Assembly: GCA_002869185.1 (NCBI GenBank)
Contig: PKTN01000005.1
Span: forward strand, 248,001 to 312,000
Reading direction: 5' to 3'
DNA length: 64,000 nucleotides
Origin: Denitrovibrio sp.
GTDB lineage: Bacteria > Chrysiogenota > Deferribacteres > Deferribacterales > Geovibrionaceae
A model generated the notes under the pieces. It did no database searches. It was not told where the DNA came from and worked only from the letters and a program-made list of their open reading frames with translations. Position numbers and translations under genes: made by a program. Shown one piece after another: positions 55,795-64,000 of this stretch (positions are counted from its first letter, which is position 1; every line of letters begins with the position of its first letter).

Positions 55795-57171
55795 ATGAAC
55801 AAGTCAACCTACCTATGCACTACAGAAATTCAAGCAGATGCTCACTCAGCATTCGAGTGGCACGAAAGAGAAGGTGCACTTTTACGTCTCACTCCTCCTT
55901 GGGAATCTATTGAGTTGCTAGAAAAAAACGACGGTATAGATGTCGGCGCCACATGTACACTGAATGTAGGTACAGGCTTTTTTAGCATCCCATGGCAAGC
56001 CGAACACATAGAATACTATAAAGACAAGCACTTTAAAGACAGGCAAAACTCTGGACCCTTCTCACTTTGGGAACATTCACACGATTTTGATGAAAACGAT
56101 AACAAAACAACAATCACAGATACAGTGGAATATAAATTACCACTCCATTTCATATCGAAGTATGTAGCAGGATGGTTTGTCAGGACAAAACTTGAACGTA
56201 TGTTTGCATATAGACAAAATGTCTCGAAAAACGACATTGAAATTCTTAATGAATACAAACAGGAACCACAAACCATCGTAGTCTCTGGCTCAACAGGGGC
56301 TGTAGGTTCAGCACTTATACCTTATCTTCAGACTCAAGGGCACAATGTTGTACGTTTGGTAAGGAATGAAAGACAGCTTTGCATTGGTGATGTCTGCTGG
56401 AATCCAAATGCCGATGTTATAGAAGATATGTTCGAAGAGGCTGACGTGATGATACATCTGGCTGGCGAGCCTATCGGTGACGAAAACTGGACCAATGATA
56501 AAAAACTATCAATAGTAGACAGCAGGGTTCGTAGCACTAGCTTACTTGCTAAAACTATATCTAATATGAAAAAACCACCTAAACTCCTTATATGTGCGTC
56601 CGCTATTGGATACTATGGAGATGGTGGCAAAGAATAACTTGATGAAAACTCTCCAAACGGAAAAGACTTCATCTCTCATGTTTGCCTTCAATGGGAAAGA
56701 GCGGCCAAAGCAGCAGAAGAAAAAGGTATAAGAGTTGTCTACTTAAGAATAGGCGTTGCACTCACACCAGCTGGCGGAGCACTTCAACGTACACACAAAC
56801 TTTTTTCTTACGGGCTAGGAACAATACTAGGGAGTGGAAAACAATACCTAAGTTGGGTTAGCATGGATGATGTCCTCTACGCAATCACTCATATAATGAA
56901 TACAGAGTCATTAAGTGGCCCAGTTAATCTCACTTCACCTAATGCTGTAAGGTGGTCTGATTTTGCCAACACCTTGGCAAGCGTACTAAAAAGACCAAGG
57001 TTCTTGAGAATTCCCGAATGGCTCATAAGAATGGTTTATGGTCAAATGGGTCAAGAGGTTTTGCTTTCAAGTGTTAATGTCAAACCTAAAAAGCTGCTTG
57101 AAAGCGGTTTCAGATTTAGATATCCTCTATTAAGGGATGCACTCAACCATTTGTTAGGGAGAAAACTATGA
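55795..57171 (+). pseudogene. SRPBCC-SDR epimerase (TIGR01777-type) with in-frame TAA
   Basis: A two-domain protein: an N-terminal SRPBCC/START-like domain (residues about 1-155; STYLCTTEIQADAHSAFEWHEREGALLRLTPPWE) and a C-terminal NAD(P)-dependent epimerase (VVSGSTGAVGSALIPYLQTQGHNVVRLVR; ICASAIGYYGDGG). TAA at 56635-56637 follows GGKE; the same frame resumes LDENSPNGKDFISHVCLQWERAAKAAEEKGIRVVYLRIGVALTPAGGAL and ends RDALNHLLGRKL. The stop replaces a variable position in the YYGD...E-L-E loop. Without it the gene would be 458 residues. It overlaps the next gene by 4 nt. Confidence 0.86.
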
Positions 57172-58265
57172 GTAAATCACTCCGTCTCACCTTTATGACA
57201 ACAATGACTATAGCCCTATCCTTTGGTTTTATGCATCACTTCATACCTAACTATAATTTCGAACGTCTTCATATATTCCTATTTAACCTTTGTACAGGCG
57301 GAACAATCATCCTTTATTTCACAATGGATAAAGGACGAATGACTAAAAGGCTCTATCTTTTCTTTGTGTTATCTTTTGCATACGCATTTCTAGCTTTCTT
57401 TGAATACTACATGCTTGCAATACTTGTATCTCTCGTTCTTTTTGTTATTGTTGAATCAGTAAGGAATATGAAATTTAATTTCTTTCCGTCAGATTTTTTT
57501 ACTTTAAAAGTCCCTTCTGCAAAGAAGTTTCATCACGCTTCACTACTATGCTTATCAATTGGTCTTCTTATATCAATAGTGGCAATTATCAATCAGGAGT
57601 ACTACACTTTTATACATTCAGAAAAACTCACTCTGAACACTTTCTTTCTAGGTTTCTCTTTTCCTGTGTCACTCATCTCACTTAGTGTCATGTTCACCAC
57701 TATGCATAAGGCTAATAATAATATCTTTAGGTTACTAAAAGTAATCTGCTTTTGGACTATCACATTTGGTGTTGTTATATTTTTTGTCTTCATCCTATTT
57801 GAAGCGATCTTCTTAGAGCTTACCATATCTATTATTCTCTTCTTTGCTGTATCATGTGTTTTATACCTATATATAAAGCTCGGTATAAAAGAACAACAGA
57901 AAGCATACCTAACTTCAGGTATATTCTTCTTGTTGATGACTTCTGTCTCAGGGGTTATCTACATACTTATATATGCCTACGGATACACTGACCCTATATA
58001 TAAGGATATGACTATCGTTTATCACAGGACACTTGCTCTTTACGGATGGAATATAAGTGGTCTAGCTGTCATCTGCAGATTTAAAGATTTTCCTATCATG
58101 TTACATTCTGGCCCAGCAATAATTTTGCACTGGTTAATAGTTGCCATTTTGGCGCAAATATCATTTTTTAATTCTAATTTTGTGCTAATAACAATAGCAA
58201 TCTATTTATTGTTCCTTTTCGCTATCTTCTTCTCCAAAGGTACACACAAGATGAAAGATTTTTAA
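57168..58265 (+). CDS. multi-pass membrane protein of unknown function
   Basis: A 365-residue integral membrane protein with about eleven hydrophobic helices and few charged loops (e.g. LYLFFVLSFAYAFLAFFEYYMLAILVSLVLFVIVES; HHASLLCLSIGLLISIVAII). I recognise no family. It is translationally coupled to the epimerase (ATGA overlap), so the two may act together; SDR epimerases with membrane partners occur in lipid or envelope modification, but no specific role can be claimed. Confidence 0.72.
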   Translation: MSKSLRLTFMTTMTIALSFGFMHHFIPNYNFERLHIFLFNLCTGGTIILYFTMDKGRMTKRLYLFFVLSFAYAFLAFFEYYMLAILVSLVLFVIVESVRNMKFNFFPSDFFTLKVPSAKKFHHASLLCLSIGLLISIVAIINQEYYTFIHSEKLTLNTFFLGFSFPVSLISLSVMFTTMHKANNNIFRLLKVICFWTITFGVVIFFVFILFEAIFLELTISIILFFAVSCVLYLYIKLGIKEQQKAYLTSGIFFLLMTSVSGVIYILIYAYGYTDPIYKDMTIVYHRTLALYGWNISGLAVICRFKDFPIMLHSGPAIILHWLIVAILAQISFFNSNFVLITIAIYLLFLFAIFFSKGTHKMKDF

Positions 58266-58321
58266 AGAAATATTGAACGAATGTACACCCAGTGATATAG
58301 TTAAGTTGAGGTATATTATTT

Positions 58322-59428
58322 ATGATGCGTGGTTTTACAAAGTCTATAACATTCATTACTGTCTTTTTAGTGGCAACGATCTGCCATCAATTTGACACAT
58401 CAGGTTATATCACTATTGATAAGTACCTAGATGACCATCAAGAACAAAAGCTTCTAATGAAATCTTTTTCAGATATCGTCTCATCATACGCAATACCAAT
58501 TGGCTTTCATATGAACAGAAACGTCAAAATCGCCGCTGTTTACCCTTGTATACAAAAGTCTAATTATTGGCGAGACAGTGTTACCTCTATGGAAAAGCGC
58601 CTCGATGAACTTGGAATTAGATATGAAACAGCTCGTTTCTTTAGCAAACCTTCAGGTGATTTTAGACTTCAGGTAAAGCAGTTCGCAGATGCTATTAAAG
58701 CTGGCTCGGATTATATAACCATCTCAGTTGATAATGAAAATATGAAACGTTTAGTATCCACTGTTCTAGCTAAGAAAAAACCTAAGATATTTATACAAAA
58801 CCTAACAACTCCGACCAAAGAATGGCAAAGTAATCCTCCATATATGTATGTAGGGTTCGACCACGTGGAAGGAGCAAAAATCATCGCAGATCAGTACAGC
58901 AAAATATTCCCAAAAGGTGCCAGCTATATTTTGCTTTATGGTCCAAAAGGTACAGTTAGTTCCCTGCGTGGTGGTGGTTTTGAAAGCTATGCTCTTGCAA
59001 AAGGGTTCACTCCAGCAGCTAAATTCTACACAGATTTTGATGCTGACAAAGCATACAATGCCGTAAATGATGCCTTGAAGAGATTCCCAAATATCTCTTT
59101 TATCTACGCTTGCTCAACAGACATTGCCATCGGAGCATCAAGAGCACTAGAAGAGCTTGGACTACTCAACAAAGTTATTGTAAATGGCTGGGGTGGCACT
59201 CTCAAAGAACTAAACCTAATAAAGCAAAATAAACTAGACTTTACTGTAATGAGAATGAATGACGATAACGGCGTAGCAATAGCAGAAGCTATTAAGCTCG
59301 ACTTAATAAATAATGCAGATATGGCTCCACAGATATTTAGCGGTGAGTTCGTGACCGTTACTAAAGAGATGACTAATGAAGCTATAGATAGTTTGATAGA
59401 GAGGGCATTAAGATACTCAAAAAAATAA
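58322..59428 (+). CDS. LuxP/ribose-binding-like periplasmic sugar-binding protein
   Basis: A 368-residue periplasmic binding protein of the LacI/ribose type, with an N-terminal signal-anchor (SITFITVFLVATIC) and features shared with LuxP, the AI-2 receptor: VKIAAVYPCIQKSNYWRDSVTSMEKRLDELGIRY, YMYVGFDHVEGAKIIADQY, and IVNGWGGTLKELNLIKQNKLDFTVMR. It is encoded directly upstream of a membrane protein with a LuxQ-like periplasmic region, so it is more likely a receptor subunit than a transporter component; no ABC genes are near. GAGGT precedes the ATG. Confidence 0.82.
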   Translation: MMRGFTKSITFITVFLVATICHQFDTSGYITIDKYLDDHQEQKLLMKSFSDIVSSYAIPIGFHMNRNVKIAAVYPCIQKSNYWRDSVTSMEKRLDELGIRYETARFFSKPSGDFRLQVKQFADAIKAGSDYITISVDNENMKRLVSTVLAKKKPKIFIQNLTTPTKEWQSNPPYMYVGFDHVEGAKIIADQYSKIFPKGASYILLYGPKGTVSSLRGGGFESYALAKGFTPAAKFYTDFDADKAYNAVNDALKRFPNISFIYACSTDIAIGASRALEELGLLNKVIVNGWGGTLKELNLIKQNKLDFTVMRMNDDNGVAIAEAIKLDLINNADMAPQIFSGEFVTVTKEMTNEAIDSLIERALRYSKK

Positions 59429-62400
59429 GTAATCCCCATGGGCTAAGACTATATTCATTTTTTATCGTCTCTATTATCTCTATGGCAGTAATACTATCTG
59501 TTGCTATGTTCTTAATGAATGACAAATTCCTTACGAAGACATTCGCTAAGAAGTCTTCTGAGATAACAAGCATTAACACTAATATAGCTAGCATGATCAT
59601 TGGTAAACAATCTTCTTTGCTTTCAAATTCTATTAAAGATATGGGTTTTTTGCTCTCGTCTAAAGCTTCTTTATACTTAAATGGCAATATCGATGCATTC
59701 GAGAATGCTATGCTAGCTCTTTATGATGAATCCTTTGCAAAAGACATAGACGTTTTCTTCTTTCAATCTGCAAATGGCAAGTATGTATTTAATGCTAGTT
59801 CCCCATTTTATGACACAAGCAGAATAATTAACTACATGATGGCAAACAGTCGCTTTCTCCAAGAGGGGACAAGGATTATACAGTCAGAATCAACAGATGG
59901 AACGCTCATAGCTCTATAAGGATCCTCAGAGGTCGTTAGCGAAGTAACAGGGGAGCTGATTGGTTATTTTTATGCAGGAATTTTAATTAATAATTCTTCT
60001 GAGATCATCGGAGAGATATTAGATTCAACAAATTTGTCTGAAGCAGCCATCATATACGGTGACAATATTATTTCTGGTGAGACAGTCAAGGATAGAGATA
60101 CCATAATTTCACTATGCTATAACCAAAAAAATATCCAAATCATCAATAATGAGGTTGTTCACTGTTCTGACGTACAACTCGGCAACAACGGATTAACTCT
60201 TAAATTTTATCAGTCATTACCAGACTCATTTGTCTCCAACATCAATCAACAAAACAAAAAGATGCTGTATGCTGCCATATCAATCGTCTTTTTAGTAACA
60301 ATCATAGCTGGCTATATCGTAAACTTGCTAACAGTAAATTCGCTATATAGGTTAGTTGATTTTACTAAAGAAGTACTCTCAAGTAATGAAGCTATACATT
60401 ATAAACAATCTATAATATTTGAGTTCAATCTTCTCGCTGAGCAGATTTCTATTGTTAGCAAAGACCTAACAGAGACTCAAACTTATTTAAAAAACCTTAT
60501 AACCAATGCAGAGGCACCTATATCAATATGGGACAACAAAGGCAACATCGCACTTTTTAACAGTTCATTAGAAAGACTCTCAGGCCTAGACAGCGCTAGT
60601 GTTGTAGGTAAGCACCTCAGTCATATTTATAATATTTTTCCTGATGCTAATGTAGCTGTAACTGGCTCATCTAAACAAAAAGCCACCAAGTTTGAATCGG
60701 CCGTAACTAATTCTAAAACTAACGTTACAAAATACATAATCTGGAATCTTACTGACATATTCACTGACAATAACTATGTGGGTACAATCCTGCAAGGTAT
60801 TGATATTACTGAGCGTAAAGAGTCCGAAGCTAAATTACTTCTAGCTTCAAAAGTCTTTGAAAACACCCTCGATGGCATGCTCATTATTGACGCTAAAGGG
60901 AACATTATCTCTTCAAACTCTGCCTATTCTTCAATAACAGGTTTTAAAGAGGATGAAGTTAAGGGCAAGAATGTAATGTCATTACGAACATATAAGCATG
61001 ACCATATATTCTACAAAAATGTATGGAAGAGCCTGTATAGGTATGGCAGATGGAGCGGTGAAGCATGGCAGATAAAAAAGGATGGTCCACCTTTTCCATC
61101 TATCTTAACCATATCATGCATTAGAGACTCAAAAGGGAAGATTACAAATTACATAACTGTTATACACGACATCACCGAAAGAAAAAGTTATGAAGACCAC
61201 ATTAGACATCAGGCTACACATGACCTCTTAACTGGGCTTCCTAACAGGCTTCACTTTAATAATGTCTTAGATAAAGCTATTCAAGAAGATGATAAATCAT
61301 ACAAAATTGCCGTCCTATTTTTGGACCTAGATAGATTTAAAAACCTCAATGATACTCTCGGCCACACCACAGGTGATAGAGTTCTTGAAATTATCGCAGA
61401 GAGGATCAAAAACAAGACAAAGGATTCAACCACTGTTGCTCGCTTTGGTGGTGACGAATTCAGTATCCTTTTTACTGATCTCAAAAACAGAGAAGAAGCA
61501 GTACTTAGGGCTCAAAATATTATCAATAAGGTATCTGAACCAATTACAATTCAAGGCTATGAGCTTTTCATACAATTAAGCGCTGGTCTTAGCTTTTATC
61601 CTGAGAATGGTGACAGCACCTCAGAGCTCATAAAAAACTCTGAAATAGCTATGTACCAAGCAAAACAGAAAGGACGTAACAATCTCCAGCACTTCACGGG
61701 CGGTCTAGATACTCTCCTTCGCGACAGACTCATCATGGAATCTAAGCTAAACAGAGCTATCGAAAATAATGAACTAACACTCTTTTATCAACCTAAGATT
61801 TCTATAGGAGACATGAAAGTAATGGGAATGGAAGCTTTACTCCGCTGGAATAATCCAGAGCTAGGTAATGTCCCACCAGATGTTTTTATACCTATAGCAG
61901 AAGAGAATGGTCTTATACTCCCAATAGGCGAATGGGTTATTACTCAAGCATTAAAAGACACCACAGCACTCCACAAAGAGGGCTTTGACTCTCTTAAAAT
62001 AGCAGTGAACCTTAGTCTCAGACAATTTATGAAAAAGGACCTTGTCCCTTTTGTTAATAAATCAATTGCTGAATCCGGAATCAAAGATATGGGTTTTGAG
62101 TTTGAAATCACAGAGAGCATCTTCACTGAAGACCTCTCCACTATCTCTAAAATAATGGCTGATATTAGTGACTTAAATATAAAATTTGCTATTGATGATT
62201 TTGGTACTGGTTACAGCTCGATAGGTTATTTGAAAAAGATGCCTATTAGCACACTAAAAATTGATAGAAGCTATATCAACTCTATAGACCACGACCAAGA
62301 GAACGAATCTATAGTCTCTTCTGTCATCCTAATGGCTAAAAGCCTAGGACTAACAGTTGTCGCAGAGGGAGCAGAGAAGAAAGAACAGGTTGATCTGCTT

Positions 62401-62493
62401 AAGGCGATGGGTTGCAATATCGTTCAGGGATACTACTTTGGCAAACCTCTTCCAATAGAACATTTTAGGCAATTCCTTAAAGATTGGGAATAA
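59407..62493 (+). pseudogene. LuxQ-like PAS-PAS-GGDEF-EAL protein with in-frame TAA
   Basis: Predicted membrane c-di-GMP enzyme. Transmembrane helix 1 (LYSFFIVSIISMAVILSVAMF), a LuxQ-like periplasmic domain (SSLLSNSIKDMGFLLSSKASLYLNGNIDAFENAML...), broken by TAA at 59917-59919 (LIAL*GSSEVVSEVTGELIGYFYAGI), transmembrane helix 2 (AISIVFLVTIIAGYIVNLL), two PAS domains, GGDEF (RFGGDEFSILF, intact) and EAL (MEALLRWNN, DDFGTGYSSIGYL, QGYYFGKPLP, intact). No ATG/GTG/TTG precedes helix 1; the frame is open back to ATT 59407 or ATA 59413 next to GAGGG, inside luxP's 3' end. The next ATG (59482) would cut helix 1. If the stop is an error this is a full receptor. Confidence 0.82.
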
Positions 62494-62559
62494 TCATATC
62501 TTGCAGATTTGTCTTATCAAGGCTATTCTTCCGTCTTAGAATTTAATGAGGGTACAATT

Positions 62560-63330
62560 TTGGCGATCGGAATTTTTGACTCAGGAGTAGGTGGACTTAC
62601 AGTTTATCAAAAGATTGCAGACCACTTCCCTAATCTTGACATACACTACCTCGGAGACACAGCGAGAGTTCCATACGGCAGCAGATCGAAAGAGACTGTA
62701 ATCAACTATAGCCTTCAATGTGCTGGTTTCTTAATTGAAAACTTTGATATAGATACGATTGTTGTTGCCTGTAATACTGCTTCATCTTATGCAATTGACC
62801 AGATCAAAGAGAAATATGGAGTTAACGTTATTGGGGTTGTGGAGCCTGGAGCAAAACTGGCTATTCAGACTACCTCTAATAACAGTATAGGCGTAATAGG
62901 TACCAGAGCTACTGTAAGAAGTGAATCATACGTAACAGCATTAAAAAACATATATAATGAAATAACTGTTGAGCAGGTTGCTTGCCCCTTATTCGTTCCA
63001 ATCGTTGAAGAGATGCTTGTTGATACCGACATTGCAAAACAGGTAGTTAAGCACTATATAGACGGGCTATCGGCAACAGGCATAGACACACTAATATTAG
63101 GGTGCACTCATTATCCTCTTCTGAAAGAGACAATATCTAAAAGTTATCCAAATCTCAAAATCGTCGACTCGTCAGAGGCGATAATCGAATGTATAAATAA
63201 ATTAAACATAGATACCAACCAAAATGGAGTTAGAGAAATTTACCTAACAGATGAGTCACCTGCATTCGAAACACTTAAAAATGTTCTTGCTGGTGGTCTA
63301 ACATCAAAGAAAGCCATACTCTCTTGTTAA
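62560..63330 (+). CDS. murI: glutamate racemase
   Basis: A 256-residue cofactor-independent racemase supplying D-glutamate for peptidoglycan. Motifs: IGIFDSGVGGLTVYQKI, LGDTARVPYGSRS, IVVACNTASSYAI (first catalytic cysteine), IGVIGTRATVRS and LGCTHYPLL (second cysteine). I use the TTG at 62560 (MAIGIFDSGVGG), which has GAGGGT 7 nt upstream and is the family start; the track's 62509 adds 17 unconserved residues. Confidence 0.93.
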   Translation: MAIGIFDSGVGGLTVYQKIADHFPNLDIHYLGDTARVPYGSRSKETVINYSLQCAGFLIENFDIDTIVVACNTASSYAIDQIKEKYGVNVIGVVEPGAKLAIQTTSNNSIGVIGTRATVRSESYVTALKNIYNEITVEQVACPLFVPIVEEMLVDTDIAKQVVKHYIDGLSATGIDTLILGCTHYPLLKETISKSYPNLKIVDSSEAIIECINKLNIDTNQNGVREIYLTDESPAFETLKNVLAGGLTSKKAILSC

Positions 63331-64000
63331 ATATACTCCGCACAAAGCTCACCTAGCTTCTTAATAGCTCCCTCTATACGCGCATCCACAGGGTACCCAC
63401 AATTTAATCTCATACAGTTATTGTATTTATCTTGGGTCGTAAATATAGACCCTGGTGAAAATGATATCTTATTGGCCAAAGCTTTTCCAAGTAGGCTATA
63501 TGTATCAACCTGCTCAGGCAACTCAATCCACAGTACAAATCCACCCATAGGTGTTGAAACTTTGGTACCTTCTGGAAAATATTTTAAAACCTTAAGCGTA
63601 TAATTAGTAACTTGGTTCTTTATGGCGTTATTAAGCTTTCGAAGATGTCTAGGATATTTTCCTGATGCTAAGTAGTGTGCGATGGTTAGCTGAGAGACCT
63701 CATTTGAACCTAGCGAGCATGCCATTTTTTGCTTAATTATTTTATCATAATATCTACCCGGCTCGACCCAGCCTATACGAACACCAGATGAAAGTGTTTT
63801 CGAAAAAGATGATACATGGATGACATTTCCATCTTTGTCATATTTCTTGAGATTACTACCCCGCTTGCCATTAAATGCAAAATCACCATTTATGTCATCT
63901 TCTATTATTGGCACGTTAAACTTACTGCAAATCTCGACGATCTCCTTCTTTACATCTTCTGGGTAGCTATGCCCTAGAGGATTTACAAAATTTGGCTGAG
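63327..64000 (-). CDS. MocR-type aminotransferase-like regulator, C-terminal part
   Basis: The C-terminal half of a PLP fold-type I protein, running off the window end (QPNFVNPLGHSYPEDVKKEIVEICSKFNVPIIEDD...). The PLP lysine is in SSFSKTLSSGVRIGWV, preceded by IEDDINGDF; GGFVLWIELPEQ and MRLNCGYPVDARIE follow. This pattern fits PdxR/MocR regulators (GntR helix-turn-helix fused to an aminotransferase), whose DNA-binding part would be outside the window. It ends 4 nt inside murI's stop region, convergent. Confidence 0.85.
   Translation of the reverse strand, partial: QPNFVNPLGHSYPEDVKKEIVEICSKFNVPIIEDDINGDFAFNGKRGSNLKKYDKDGNVIHVSSFSKTLSSGVRIGWVEPGRYYDKIIKQKMACSLGSNEVSQLTIAHYLASGKYPRHLRKLNNAIKNQVTNYTLKVLKYFPEGTKVSTPMGGFVLWIELPEQVDTYSLLGKALANKISFSPGSIFTTQDKYNNCMRLNCGYPVDARIEGAIKKLGELCAEYI

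Noticed and set aside
1-64000. tRNA or rRNA genes
   Set aside because: I looked for T-loop and acceptor-stem patterns by eye in the intergenic regions and saw none; a tRNAscan run would be decisive.

Overview
The window is a chromosomal segment of a Gram-negative (diderm), chemotactic, probably anaerobic bacterium of moderately low GC. It carries LPS heptosyltransferases, chemoreceptors, a periplasmic two-component kinase, acetate kinase with phosphotransacetylase, and a glutamyl-tRNA (C5) haem pathway. The gene orders aroF-tyrA-aroA-cmk-ispH-rpsA and ccsA/hemX-hemA-hemC-hemD-hemB, together with gckA and the LPS genes, look like Deferribacterota (Denitrovibrio/Geovibrio-like). That placement is inference from gene content only.

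Layout. (1) 1-7.8 kb: aromatic amino acid, cmk, isoprenoid and ribosomal protein S1 operon, then a Na+/Ca2+ exchanger homologue and SppA. (2) 7.8-11.2 kb: envelope proteins on the minus strand and an orphan SBP-type sensor kinase. (3) 11.2-12.55 kb: a gene-free region with two tandem copies of an unusual minus-strand transcription unit, each with a promoter, an 8-bp closing stem with a compensatory base change, a repeat array, a Shine-Dalgarno sequence with an 11-codon ORF, and a terminator. (4) 12.5-22.7 kb: comM, a DHOD-like protein, Nudix, LysR with a carboxymuconolactone decarboxylase-family protein, transporters, crotonases and a DksA-like protein. (5) 22.8-38.6 kb: heptosyltransferases, glycerate kinase, transketolase, rRNA methyltransferases, glycolytic genes (gpmI, gap, pgk) and a sensor kinase. 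(6) 38.6-49.7 kb: haem operon, a RES/Xre toxin-antitoxin pair, fabI, radA and ruvB. (7) 49.9-64 kb: chemoreceptor, pta-ackA, an SDR epimerase, a LuxP-like binding protein with a LuxQ-like PAS-GGDEF-EAL partner, murI, and a truncated MocR-type regulator.

Five reading frames are cut by a single in-frame stop with the frame kept on both sides: cmk, an MCP remnant, gckA, the SDR epimerase and the LuxQ-like GGDEF/EAL protein. In addition hemB, and possibly two other genes, have no ATG/GTG/TTG where homology and the Shine-Dalgarno sequence place the start; hemB appears to begin at ATT. Most of these events are compatible with G-to-T changes (GAA to TAA, GGA to TGA, ATG to ATT). This could be real decay or mutational bias, or a sequence-quality artefact, and it affects how all the 'broken' genes should be read. 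The strongest candidate for something undescribed is the twin repeat-array RNA unit at 11.2-12.5 kb.
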